The translations under genes and the position numbers were made by a program. A model generated the notes under the pieces. The model was not told where the DNA came from. It did not search any database and worked only from the letters and a program-made list of their open reading frames with translations. Positions 34,642 through 43,421 of a DNA stretch of 64,000 bases are shown in pieces. The stretch comes from Streptomyces eurocidicus (GTDB taxonomy: Bacteria > Actinomycetota > Actinomycetes > Streptomycetales > Streptomycetaceae): contig NZ_LGUI01000004.1 of the NCBI RefSeq assembly GCF_002891295.1, forward strand, positions 372,001-436,000. The letters are read 5' to 3'. Each line of letters begins with the position of its first letter. Within the stretch, counting starts at the first letter, position 1.

Positions 34642-34988
34642 ACTCTAGTACATCGACGTGGAACGGTCATGCCCGGATGCGCCACGGCCGCGATCATCCG
34701 ATCGCGGCGTTTGATGGCGAATACGGACGTTTCAACCGCGAAACAGGTCCGATGGGCCGGACGGCCCGCCGGACCCGCACCCGTGCCGGGGGGAAGTTCG
34801 ACCGGGTGGGTGCACCCGGACGCGTACTGCGGGTGGGCGTGGGGCTGTGGGCGCCGGGGGTTCGAGGAACACCGGGATCGTTCCCCTGTTCGAGTGAACG
34901 GCCTGCGGGCAGGCCCCTGGCGGGTGGTGATTGCTATAGACACAAGGCAGTCGTCATGCTGCTGTCACGATGTCCGCGGGAGGACCGA

Positions 34989-35540
34989 ATGAGCGCACAG
35001 CCCCACATGTACGCGGCCGACGACCCCGAAACCGCGCTGAAGTATGCGATCCAGCACATCAAGGGCGACCGAGTGCAGATCGTGGAGGGGGTCATTGAAC
35101 CGATGTCACCGACCTGGGGTCATGAAAAGGCGGTTACCAAAGTCCGTCGGCAGATCGAGCCGACAGCGGACAAGTTGGGCTGTGTGATCGGATCGGGGAA
35201 CGTCGATCTTCCAGGCACCCCGAACTGGTACGTCCCCGACCTGGCCGTCGTCCCGGACCAGTTCGAGAACGCCGAAGCGGTGACCCCCGACCAAACCCTG
35301 CTCGTCATGGAAGTCACCTCCGACTCCAACGGCGATACGGACCGGATCGTCAAGCGCCGCCGCTACGCCGAGTACGGCGCTCCGCTCTACTTCCTCGTGG
35401 ACCGCCAGGAACGTAGCTGCACCCTCTTCTCCAAGCCGGGCGAGCTCGGCTATACGAATTCGGACGGACCCCACCCTTTCGGAACTCCCATCCACCTCCC
35501 CGACCCCTTCGGCCTCGACCTGGACACCTCGGAGTTCTGA
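34989..35540 (+). CDS. Uma2/DUF820-family putative restriction-endonuclease-fold protein
   Basis: A 183-residue cytoplasmic protein, ATG with GGGAGGA 4 nt upstream. Features of the Uma2 (DUF820) family are the N-terminal VQIVEGVIEPMSPTWGHE and the PD-(D/E)xK-like core: WYVPDLAVVP (Asp), LLVMEVTSDSN (Glu) and the family's RIVKRRRYAEYGAPLYFLVD. These proteins have a nuclease-like fold and occur in many paralogues in Streptomyces; their function is unsettled. It stands alone here, convergent with the GntR gene. Confidence 0.9.
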   Translation: MSAQPHMYAADDPETALKYAIQHIKGDRVQIVEGVIEPMSPTWGHEKAVTKVRRQIEPTADKLGCVIGSGNVDLPGTPNWYVPDLAVVPDQFENAEAVTPDQTLLVMEVTSDSNGDTDRIVKRRRYAEYGAPLYFLVDRQERSCTLFSKPGELGYTNSDGPHPFGTPIHLPDPFGLDLDTSEF

Positions 35541-35574
35541 CCCGGCCCACCACCGGCCCGCCCCCCCCGGTGCC

Positions 35575-35937
35575 TCAGCGGTCCGCCAGCCCCGTCCGTA
35601 CGAGCGCGACGACCTGTTCCTCCGAGAGGCCGAGGGCGCGGGATTCGGTGACCAGGCGGCGGACGCCTTCCATGAGGCGGGCGCGGCCGGGGGCCGTGTC
35701 GCCCGCCGTGACCACCGCGCCGCGGCCCCGGCGCAGTTCGATGAGGCCCTCCTCGCGCAGGCGCTGGTAGCCGCGGAGCACCGTGTGGACGTTGACGGCC
35801 AGGGAGTCGGCGAGGGCGCGGGCGGCGGGGAGGCGTTCGCCGGGGCCGATGGAGCCGTCGGCGATGGCGCCGCGCACGGCGGCCGCGATCTGGTCGCCGA
35901 GCGGCAGCGGGGAGGCGGGGTCGAGGCGGAGCAGCAC
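35575..35937 (-). CDS. GntR-family regulator, YtrA type
   Basis: A 120-residue repressor with an N-terminal winged helix (PLGDQIAAAVRGAIADGSIGPGERLP, then HTVLRGYQRLREEGLIELRRGRG) and the short C-terminal helical tail of the YtrA subfamily, without a large ligand domain. The GTG start has GGGAGG upstream and lies only 4 nt after the DUF1648 gene, so the two form an operon. YtrA regulators usually repress their own operon; the inverted repeat at 36971-36995 is the likely operator. Confidence 0.9.
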   Translation of the reverse strand: MLLRLDPASPLPLGDQIAAAVRGAIADGSIGPGERLPAARALADSLAVNVHTVLRGYQRLREEGLIELRRGRGAVVTAGDTAPGRARLMEGVRRLVTESRALGLSEEQVVALVRTGLADR

Positions 35938-35941
35938 GGGG

Positions 35942-36961
35942 TCAGCCTCCCTGGCCGGTGGGGGCGTTCTCGCGGTCGCGGGCTATCAGCGCGTTGAGCA
36001 GTGCGGCGGCGGTGGCCGAGTCGTCGACCGTGACGGTGAATTCGCTGCCGGTGGTCAGGTGGGCGACGAGCGCCTCCCCGGAGCGCAGGACGAGCCCGCT
36101 GCTGCCGGGGTGCACACGGTAGCCCCAGCCGCCGAAGTCCGCGAGCGCGCGGACGTCCCGGCTGCTCGCCCGCTCGACGCGGGCGAGGGGTATCCGGATC
36201 CGGGGCAGGCCACCCCAGGGCAGGCCGGCGGAGAGGCCGTGCCGGTCGACGGTGACGCGCAGCCGGCAGCAGAGCAGGAACATGACGCCGGGGATGAGGA
36301 ACGAGAGGGACCAGCCCCATCCGGCGGCCACGGCGACGACGGCGCCGAGCGCCAGGAGCGCCGCTCCGGTGACGGCGAGGGCCCGGGAGCCGGTGGTGCG
36401 CGTCCACGCCGCGCTCTCGCGGGGGCCGAGTTCCAGGCCGGGGGCGAGGGGGCCGGGTCCGGTGCTCCTCGGGGGCGCCGGGGCGTCCTTGCCCGCGAGC
36501 AGCAGGCCGAGGCCGGCGGACACGGCGGCGGCCGCGAGGGCCTCGGCGAGTGTCATGAGGGACAGCCGGACGTCCTCGGCCGCGTCGGCGCGGGCGTTGC
36601 CGACGACGAGCGCGAGGAAGGGGACGACGACGAACCCGGCCAGACCGTAGGCCAGCGTGACCAGGGGGCGCATCGGAAGGGACTTGGCTCCGGCGCGTTC
36701 GGCGCCGAACGCGCCGACGCACGCGGCGAGCACGACGCCCGGTATCAGCAGGAGCGCGACCGCCACGTACGGAAGCGCGGCCAGGCTCGTGAACCCGTCG
36801 GCGCGCCCCGCGGTGCCGAAGTGTGTGGCCACCGGGTCCGGCAGCCGGCTGCGCAGGGAACCGAACACGGCGAGGAAGACCGCGGAAAAGACCAGGTAGG
36901 GCGCCAGAACCACGACGACGCGGCGCCGGACGGACGAGGGTTGTGCGGACACGTTCACCAT
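35942..36961 (-). CDS. DUF1648-domain membrane protein
   Basis: A 339-residue polytopic membrane protein, ATG with TTGGAGG upstream. The N-terminal region shows DUF1648 features (LRSRLPDPVATHFGTAGRADGF) and about six hydrophobic segments. A soluble C-terminal part (LRVTVDRHGLSAGLPWGGLPRIRIPLARVERA) is PH-like. It is the first gene of an operon with the YtrA-type repressor. DUF1648 proteins accompany such regulators in Gram-positives, possibly in cell-envelope stress responses; the specific role is unknown. Confidence 0.87.
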   Translation of the reverse strand: MVNVSAQPSSVRRRVVVVLAPYLVFSAVFLAVFGSLRSRLPDPVATHFGTAGRADGFTSLAALPYVAVALLLIPGVVLAACVGAFGAERAGAKSLPMRPLVTLAYGLAGFVVVPFLALVVGNARADAAEDVRLSLMTLAEALAAAAVSAGLGLLLAGKDAPAPPRSTGPGPLAPGLELGPRESAAWTRTTGSRALAVTGAALLALGAVVAVAAGWGWSLSFLIPGVMFLLCCRLRVTVDRHGLSAGLPWGGLPRIRIPLARVERASSRDVRALADFGGWGYRVHPGSSGLVLRSGEALVAHLTTGSEFTVTVDDSATAAALLNALIARDRENAPTGQGG

Positions 36962-36970
36962 GACCTCCAA

Positions 36971-36995
36971 GTTGTTCGCATAGTAATAGAACAAC
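36971..36995 (-). promoter_or_regulatory. Probable GntR operator in the DUF1648 promoter
   Basis: GTTGTTC (36971-36977) and GAACAAC (36989-36995) form a perfect inverted repeat around 11 AT-rich bases that contain a TATTAC-like -10 on the minus strand. It lies 10 bases upstream of the first gene, ideal for autorepression. Confidence 0.65.
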
Positions 36996-37011
36996 TCCCC
37001 ACGAGGAAGGA

Positions 37012-37027
37012 ATCTCATATCTGAGAT
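37012..37027 (+). promoter_or_regulatory. Inverted repeat at the murA-like start
   Basis: ATCTCA-TATC-TGAGAT is a perfect repeat ending 12 bases before the ATG. GATACC within it could be a -10, which would make the mRNA nearly leaderless, since no ribosome site is visible. The helix-turn-helix of the encoded protein might bind here. Confidence 0.5.
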
Positions 37028-37039
37028 ACCGTCTGACTC

Positions 37040-38569
37040 ATGACAGACGCTTACCTCGCCCGTATCGGCAAGCTCATCCGCGATGCGCGACAGCACCGCG
37101 GTTGGACTCAGTCGCAGCTGGCGGACGCCCTCGGCACCAGCCAGAGCGCCGTCAATCGCATCGAGCGCGGAAATCAGAACATCAGCCTTGATATGATCGC
37201 CCGCATCGGTGAGGCGCTGGACAGCGAGATCGTCTCCCTGGGGTACGCCGGGCCCATGCATCTGCGTGTGGTCGGCGGCCGCCGCCTCTCCGGCTCGATC
37301 GACGTCAAGACCAGCAAGAACGCTTGCGTGGCGCTGCTTTGCGCGACCCTCCTCAACGCCGGCCGGACGACCCTGCGCCGGGTCGCGCGGATCGAGGAGG
37401 TCTACCGGATCCTCGAAGTCCTCGGCAGCATCGGCGTCAAGGCCCGCTGGATCAACGACGGCAACGACCTGGAGATCGTGCCGCCCGCCGAGCTGGACCT
37501 CGCCGCGATGGACACCGAGGCCGCCCGCCGCACCCGAAGTGTGATCATGTTCCTGGGTCCGCTGCTGCACCGGATGGACCACTTCAAGATCCCGTACGCG
37601 GGTGGCTGCGACCTCGGCACCCGGACCGTACAGCCGCACATGACGGCCCTTCGCCACTTCGGCCTGGAGGTCACCGCCACCGACGGCACGTACCACGCCC
37701 AGGTCGACCGTTCGGTCGCGCCCACCCGGGCGATCGTGCTGACCGAGCGCGGGGACACCGTCACCGAGAACGCCCTCCTCGCGGCGGCCCGGCACGACGG
37801 CGTCACGGTCATCCGCAACGCCAGCTCCAACTACATGGTCCAGGACCTCTGCTTCTTCCTGGAGGAGCTGGGCGTCAAGGTCGAGGGCATCGGCACCACG
37901 ACCCTGACCGTGCACGGCGTCGCCACCATCGACCGCGACGTGGACTACGCGCCGTCCGAGGACCCGGTCGAGGCCATGAGCCTGCTCGCCGCCGCCGTGG
38001 TCACCGAGTCCGAGCTGACGATCCGCCGGGTCCCGATCGAGTTCATGGAGATCGAGCTCGCCGTCCTGGAGGAGATGGGCCTCGACCACGAGCGCAGCCC
38101 CGAGTACCCCGCGGACAACGGCCGCACCCGGCTGCTGGACCTGACCGTCCGCCCCTCCAAGCTGCGGGCGCCGATCGACAAGATCCACCCGATGCCGTTC
38201 CCGGGCCTCAACATCGACAACGTCCCCTTCTTCGCGGCCATCGCCGCCTCGGCGCAGGGCCAGACCCTCATCCACGACTGGGTCTACGACAACCGCGCCA
38301 TCTACCTCACCGACCTCAACCGCCTCGGCGCCGACGTCAAGCTCCTCGACCCCCACCGGGTCCTGGTCGAGGGCCCGACCCGCTGGCGCTCGGCCGAGAT
38401 GATGTGCCCCCCGGCCCTGCGGCCGGCCGTGGTCGTCCTGCTGGCGATGATGGCGGCGGAGGGCACGTCGGTGCTGCGCAACGTCTATGTGATCAACCGG
38501 GGTTACGAGGACCTGGCGGAGCGGCTGAACTCGATCGGCGCGCAGATCGAGATCTTCCGCGACATCTGA
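37040..38569 (+). CDS. murA: UDP-GlcNAc 1-carboxyvinyltransferase-like protein fused to an XRE helix-turn-helix
   Basis: A 509-residue protein. Residues 1-68 are a complete XRE DNA-binding domain (GWTQSQLADALGTSQSAVNRIERG). Residues 72-505 are an EPSP-synthase-fold MurA domain, with KN at 93-94 (in TSKNACVALL), the catalytic-loop cysteine Cys190 in GGCDLGTRTVQPH, and FPGLNIDN in the region of the catalytic Asp. MurA transfers enolpyruvate to UDP-GlcNAc in peptidoglycan synthesis. Normal MurA is about 420-450 residues; the extra 70 are the fused domain. In S. coelicolor a second murA lies next to acnA, consistent with this gene. The loop sequence differs from canonical GARP, so activity may be altered. 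A dual enzyme/regulator role is inferred. Confidence 0.88.
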   Translation: MTDAYLARIGKLIRDARQHRGWTQSQLADALGTSQSAVNRIERGNQNISLDMIARIGEALDSEIVSLGYAGPMHLRVVGGRRLSGSIDVKTSKNACVALLCATLLNAGRTTLRRVARIEEVYRILEVLGSIGVKARWINDGNDLEIVPPAELDLAAMDTEAARRTRSVIMFLGPLLHRMDHFKIPYAGGCDLGTRTVQPHMTALRHFGLEVTATDGTYHAQVDRSVAPTRAIVLTERGDTVTENALLAAARHDGVTVIRNASSNYMVQDLCFFLEELGVKVEGIGTTTLTVHGVATIDRDVDYAPSEDPVEAMSLLAAAVVTESELTIRRVPIEFMEIELAVLEEMGLDHERSPEYPADNGRTRLLDLTVRPSKLRAPIDKIHPMPFPGLNIDNVPFFAAIAASAQGQTLIHDWVYDNRAIYLTDLNRLGADVKLLDPHRVLVEGPTRWRSAEMMCPPALRPAVVVLLAMMAAEGTSVLRNVYVINRGYEDLAERLNSIGAQIEIFRDI

Positions 38570-38579
38570 CCGGCGGAAT

Positions 38580-38634
38580 GCCGCCGCGTCCCGTCCGGCC
38601 CGCGGAGAAGCGGACCGGGAGGGGGCGCGGCGGC
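38580..38634 (+). terminator. Long hairpin after the murA-like gene
   Basis: GCCGCCGCG (38580-38588) pairs with CGCGGCGGC (38626-38634). Inner CCCGTCCG/CGGACCGG pairing extends the stem. It starts 11 bases past the stop. Confidence 0.65.
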
Positions 38635-38725
38635 AACCGTGGGACTTCTCTGCCAGTTCGTGCCTCAGGCAAGACCCCGGCCCGGTGGGCCGCTGTCCAG
38701 GGCCCGGGGCGCCCTGGCGCACGGC

Positions 38726-39295
38726 TCACCCGGACAGCGGCGGCTTCGCCGTCCCGTTCCGGCGGGTGCCATTCCGGGCGCCAGGAGCAAGGCCCTTCAT
38801 GCCCAGTACGGCCAGCATGTTCGAATCGACGCCGATGCCCCAGCGTTCGGCGATCAAGCCTCCTGTCAACCGCCAGACGACCACCCCCGTGAACTCGATG
38901 GCGCGGCCGGTCGGCGGCAAACCGAGAAACTCGCCGAGGTGAGTGCCCCGCCAGGTGTTGTGGATGACGACATGGTCCGCGTGAGCACTCATGTCCTCGA
39001 TCGTGACGTGCAGATCGGGGAATCCGGCCCGCAGTCCGGCGATGGTGTATTTGACTCCCGGGATGCCCTTCGGGGCTCCGGGCAGCGGCTGGTGATCGAC
39101 CACATCGGCACGGTAGATCTCGTCGACCACGGAGAAGTCGCCCCGGTTGACGAACTCGTCGAACACTCTGCGGATGACGGCCTTGTTGCGCTCGTCGTCG
39201 CTCACGACCGCCACCTGATCGGCGGGCGCGGTAGCGCGCGGTTCGTCGCGCCGGGCCGGAGGGAGGTTCCCGGGTCCGAGGGATGGTTCAGACAT
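38726..39295 (-). CDS. SnoaL-like polyketide cyclase / NTF2-fold protein
   Basis: A 189-residue cytoplasmic protein; the ATG at 39295 overlaps the end of the KASIII-like gene by 8 nt. After a polar N-terminus of about 45 residues comes a SnoaL/ester-cyclase domain (NKAVIRRVFDEFVNRGDF, YRADVVDHQP, GLRAGFPDLHVTIED, VVIHNTWRGTHLGEFLGLPPTGR, then VWRLTGGLIAERWG). SnoaL proteins close polyketide rings or act as hydratases. As the last gene of the ketosynthase cassette it probably acts on the polyketide or fatty-acyl product. The C-terminal tail is Arg/Pro-rich. Confidence 0.85.
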   Translation of the reverse strand: MSEPSLGPGNLPPARRDEPRATAPADQVAVVSDDERNKAVIRRVFDEFVNRGDFSVVDEIYRADVVDHQPLPGAPKGIPGVKYTIAGLRAGFPDLHVTIEDMSAHADHVVIHNTWRGTHLGEFLGLPPTGRAIEFTGVVVWRLTGGLIAERWGIGVDSNMLAVLGMKGLAPGARNGTRRNGTAKPPLSG

Positions 39296-40403
39296 GTCCG
39301 GGCCCCTGCCAGGTGAGGGTGAGTCCCGCATAGAGATAGCGGCTGGCCTCGATGGCGAGCAGCAGGACCTTATGTCCCGGACGCACCCGGCCTGCCGCGA
39401 TCCCGGCGTCGAGGGCGAGTGGCACCGCAGCGGAACCCGTGGCTCCGACATCGGCCAGATTCTCGACAATGATCTTCTGCAGCGCGCTGTGATCGGCCGC
39501 GCCGATCCCTGCGGATTCGAATTCCCGGCTGAAATATTCGGCGTTTCCCTCGGGCAGGACACAGGCATCGACGTCGTCCACCGACAGGCCGGAACGCCGC
39601 AGCACGTCCCTCAGCCCGGTGGCGAACACCTGGGGGCCGAACTCCGCGGTGCCCGGGACATCGAGCCGGATCTCCATCAGCCGGTCACGTCTCCGCTGTT
39701 CGGCCAGGGGTGCGTCCGTACCGCCACCGACGACCTGCATGCCTGGTCGCCGGCCGCCGCCGAGGCACTGGGTCGCGAAGGTGTGCCCCAGTGGATCCTC
39801 GGCAGCCGACCCCTCCTCGCCCGCACGCAGTACGACCGCTCCCGCACCGTCCCCGAAGGTGTACACGGTGAGCCGGTCGCGCATCCGGACGCGGAAGGGA
39901 TCACGGCCGAGGTATACGGGGGCCAGCAGCGGTGAGATCGACTCGGCACCGACGACGAGCGCGGTTCGGTAGGTCCCGTCGGCCAGCATGCGGCGCGCGT
40001 AGTCGAGTGCCTGCACCGCCCCCACGCAGCCGGCGCGCACCTCGACGACGGCGCACCGGTCGAGACCGAGCCGTTCCTGAACAAAAGTGCCTGCCGCGGG
40101 CAGGGCGTGGTCGGGGCTGGCCGTGGACATCACCAGGAGGTCGATGTCGCCGGGCTCCAGGCCCGCACGCTCGAGGGCGAGGCGTGCAGCCGCTGTCGCC
40201 ATGCCCGTGGTGCTGGAGTGGTGTTCACCGGTTTCCGGGTCGATGATCCAGTGCCGGTGCCGCACCCCGATCCCGGTCAGCACGTCCTCCGGCAGCGGAC
40301 CGCACAGCCGTTCCAGTGTCGTGTTGTCGATGGGGTCGCCCGGCAGCTGGGCGCCGGTGGAGAGAAAGGAGATCCGGCGGAGGGCGGTGACGTGCTGAGG
40401 CAT
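39288..40403 (-). CDS. Ketosynthase III-like acyltransferase with altered active site
   Basis: A 371-residue FabH/KASIII-fold protein. The nucleophile is present (Cys126 in EVRAGCVGAVQALDYA). The usual HQAN histidine motif reads PEGN, and the YGNTS asparagine motif reads VGATGS, so two of three KASIII catalytic residues are missing. The dimer-interface and GDGAGAVVL segments are normal. Such variants (for example DpsC- or CerJ-type) transfer acyl groups without decarboxylative condensation. It starts 2 nt after the CLF-like reading frame and overlaps the SnoaL-like gene, so it belongs to one operon. It may prime the cassette or transfer an acyl group to an alcohol or amine. Confidence 0.85.
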   Translation of the reverse strand: MPQHVTALRRISFLSTGAQLPGDPIDNTTLERLCGPLPEDVLTGIGVRHRHWIIDPETGEHHSSTTGMATAAARLALERAGLEPGDIDLLVMSTASPDHALPAAGTFVQERLGLDRCAVVEVRAGCVGAVQALDYARRMLADGTYRTALVVGAESISPLLAPVYLGRDPFRVRMRDRLTVYTFGDGAGAVVLRAGEEGSAAEDPLGHTFATQCLGGGRRPGMQVVGGGTDAPLAEQRRRDRLMEIRLDVPGTAEFGPQVFATGLRDVLRRSGLSVDDVDACVLPEGNAEYFSREFESAGIGAADHSALQKIIVENLADVGATGSAAVPLALDAGIAAGRVRPGHKVLLLAIEASRYLYAGLTLTWQGPGHV

Positions 40404-40405
40404 GG

Positions 40406-41471
40406 TCAGTTCTCCGTTGCGGGTCGGAACACAAGGCTGATGTGGGTGCCACCGAGAGAGGAGCTGTTGACGAGCACGGGGCCCGCGGCCCCGGTGCGCC
40501 GCCAGCCGGTGATGGCCAGAGCCGCCGCGAGTTGGGCCCCGGCGCCCACGGGCTCGCCGAGAACGCGCTTGGGGGCATGCACCGGGCGGGGGGAGTCACC
40601 CGTGAGCCGGCCGATCGCCCGCGCCTCCGGACGGTCCACGGCGGCCAGCCCCGCCGCATTGGCCCACACGGATTCCAGGTCGCCGGCCGCGAGGTGACTG
40701 TCCGCGAGAGCGTGGCGCATCGCGCGCTCGACACCGGCGCCGTGTACGTCCCAGCGCCCCACCCCGAGCGCGTCGGACGCGGTGCCGTGGCCCACGAATT
40801 CCGCGAGGACCCGGGCCCCCCGGGCGCGGGCGGCGGAAGCGCGCTCCAGGAGCAGCGCGACGCCGCCGTCGGCCAGGGTGTAGCCACGCCCCGCGGAGCC
40901 GCGGAAGAGCGGGAGCGCGTCATAGAAATCGAGCACCGTGGCCGAGAGGTCGTCCATCGCCGGGCAGAGCACCGCGTCGGCGCGGCCCGCACGCACGCAG
41001 CAGGTCGTACGCCACGGAGAGGGCGGAGGCGCCTGCCGCGTGCCCCGCCGTGACCGTGGACGTGGGCCCCTTGGCGCCGAGCACCATGGCGACCTGTCCC
41101 GCGGCGGCGTTGAAGACGGTGTTGGGGAAGACGGCAGGGCTGGCCGCCGCGGACCCACTGGCGAGTACGGGCAGGTAGAACTCCTCCGTACTGCGCATCG
41201 GCCCCAGCCCCGTGCCGAGCACCACGCCCACCCTGTCGTGGGCATCGAGACCCGCGTGCACCAGCGCTTCGTGACAAGCGGCGACGGCGAGGAGGCCCAG
41301 TCTGTCCATACGCCGGCGTTCCCGGGGCGGGATCCAGCGGCCGGGGTCGAATTCGACAGGGGCGGCCCGCAGTCCACGGTACGGGCCGCCGGGGCTCACG
41401 CCCGCTCGGTACTTCTCCCACAGTGCATCAGGATCCTGGCCTCCTGCCGTGACCACGCCGATGCCGGTCAC
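40406..41471 (-). pseudogene. Chain-length-factor-like ketosynthase domain, frameshifted
   Basis: A ketosynthase-fold region starting near VVVTGIGVVTAGGQDPDALW. At the nucleophile position, where active enzymes have TACASG, it reads TAGHAAGAS, so the Cys is lost as in chain-length factors. The frame breaks near 40985-41000 after AYDLLRA. The DNA reads CGTGCGTGCGGG, a TGCG duplication, and removing it restores CLLRAGRADAVLCP-type continuity into the downstream frame, which runs to the stop at 40406 (NSSSLGGTHISLVF). It has no stop separating it from the upstream KS domain, so the ancestral product was a KS-CLF fusion. Either a real inactivating mutation or a sequencing error explains the frameshift. 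Confidence 0.75.
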
Positions 41472-42735
41472 GACGACGCTCTCGTCCCGGGCTTCGGGCG
41501 GGGCAGGCACCGAGGTGCCCGGCCGGGCGAAAGCGACGGTGGCATTGGCGCCGGCGAAGGCGAAGTTGTTGGACAGGGCGACGTCCATGGGCTGTCGTCG
41601 TGCCCGCAACGGCACACTGTCCAGACCGCACTTGGGGTCGACACCGGTGAACCCGGCCGTGGGCGGGAGCGTCTGGTCCCGCAGGGCCAGGACGGTGACG
41701 ACGGCCTCCACGGCACCGGCGATGCCCGACGGTCGACTTCGTACTGCTCAGCGGGGTCTTCTCAGCGGCCTCACCGAGGGCGGCGCGTACGGCGTTGCTC
41801 TCGGCCTCGTCGTTCTTCCGGGTCCCTGTTCCATGGCCGTTGATGTATCCGATGTCGTCGGCGGATACGCCGGACGATCTCATGGCGCCCCGGATGGCCC
41901 GGCTCGCGCCCTCGCCCTCCGGGTGCGGCGCTGTGGCGTGGTACCCGTCGGCGGAGAGTCCATAGCCGATCAGCTTCGCCAGCACCGGTGCTCCGCAACG
42001 CTGTGCGACGGATTCCTCCGCCAGCACCAGCATGCCGCTCCCCTCGCCCAGCGACAGGCCGTCCCGGTCTCTGGAATACGGGGCGGCCGGGCGGGCGGAC
42101 AGCGACTGGAGGCTGGTGAACCCGGCGAAGGCGGTCTCGGTGAACGCGTCGCTGCCGCCCACCAGCATCGCGTCGGCACGTCCCCCGCGTATCACCTCCA
42201 GCGCATGCGCCAGGGCGTGCGCACCGGACGCGCATGCGGTGTTGACGGACAGGACAGGACCCTGGATGTCGAACGCCGCGCTCAGCGCCTCCGCCAAGGC
42301 GTGCGGGGACACCAGCAAGGGCTGGAAGGGGTTACCGTCCGTTTCCCCGGATCCACGGGCCCGGCTCAGCGCCAGCTCGCCGCTGCGGGTACCGCCGTTG
42401 CAGCTGCCGAACGCGATCCCCCAGCGTTCCCGGGGTATCCCGGTCAGCCCGCTCGCGGCGAGCGCCTCCTGGGCGGCGGTGAGCGCGAAGTCGAGGGCGG
42501 GTTCCCTCGCCCCGCCGAGCCCTGCCGGATAGTCGTAAGCGGGGACCGGGAACTCCGGAACCTCTCCTCCTATCCTCGGTGCGGAGCCGTCCTCGGCGAA
42601 GGCTTCGACGGGGCGAATGGCCACCGTGCCGTCCAGACTGCCTTTCCACAGCGCCTCGGCGCCGATGCCGTGTGCCGTCACCGCTCCCACGGCCGTGATG
42701 ACCACGTGCCGGATCTTTCGGGACGTGCCGTCCAT
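41472..42735 (-). pseudogene. Beta-ketoacyl synthase (KS-alpha/FabF-like) domain, frameshifted
   Basis: A FabF-type condensing domain from the ATG at 42735, which has AAAGGAGAGGG upstream. The active-site Cys is in NTACASGAHALAHALE, and the two histidines are in NGHGTGTRKNDEAE and STKSTVGH. Directly after GH the frame changes: CATCGCC has one extra base near 41721. Without it the sequence continues AGAVEAVVTVLALRDQTLPP and ends NNFAFAGANATVAFARPG, then runs into the CLF-like domain with no stop codon. As sequenced, the product would be truncated or mis-translated over its last 80 residues. The KS would catalyse Claisen condensation with the CLF-like partner. No acyl carrier protein gene is visible nearby. 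Confidence 0.78.
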
Positions 42736-42823
42736 TGCGCCCTCTCCTTTCACGCCTGGCCGTTCCGGGACCGGCTGTTCTGAGATGGGTGATGCCGGAG
42801 GGTCTCCTCCGGCCCTCACGTGA

Positions 42824-43225
42824 GGTGGAGACGGAGACGACGGCGGGTTCATCGGGCACTACAGCGACCACGACGCCTCACTCGCCCCGGAAGGCGAGTC
42901 GCTGTTCCAAGGCGAGATGCCGATGCGCCGAGGCGAGTCGAAGGCGGACTGCCTGGCCAGGCTCGAGGGCCTCTACGACCTGGCCGCGCCGGACTGGCGC
43001 GGCCGTGTGACCTGGCGGCGCGACTACGTCTCGCGTGGCCGCACAGGCGCCCTCGACCTCCCCGGCACGACGTGGCGGGACCGGCCGGCGATCGATCGGG
43101 GTGGGGACGTCTTCCTCGCCGGGGACAGCGTCGCGGCTCCGGGGATCCTCGCCGAGGTGTCACTGAACAGCGGCCGGACAGCGGCGGATCTCGCTGTCGA
43201 GCGGCTCACCACGCTCCACGCGTGA
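42824..43225 (+). pseudogene. C-terminal remnant of an FAD-dependent oxidoreductase
   Basis: A 133-codon frame ending THLHA-like (TTLHA) has no start codon, and a stop lies directly before it at 42821. It reads GGFIGHYSDHDASLAPEGE, then DWRGRVTWRRDYVSRGRTGALDLPG, and ends with the FAD-binding C-terminal motif GGDVFLAGDSVAAPGILAEVSLNSGRTAA. This is the end of a phytoene-desaturase/NAD(P)-binding flavoprotein. The missing N-terminal part (about 300 residues) would lie where the KS cassette begins, so the cassette's left border may have replaced it. An internal ATG at 42917 could still give a 102-residue peptide without cofactor-binding N-terminus. Confidence 0.75.
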
Positions 43226-43421
43226 CACCGGGCGGAGCGTGAGTGCTGCCGCGATCGGCCTCGTCCGCATCGGCGCCTGGAACACCCACCGACCTCGTGC
43301 CCGGGCTCCCGCATCTCACCCGGCAGCACTTCGCCCCACCGGACGACCGGTGAGGCGAAGTGTTCAGGCTCTCGAATTCGCCGGCGGCACCGCGGACGCC
43401 GCGGGGCCTGGGACGCCGATC

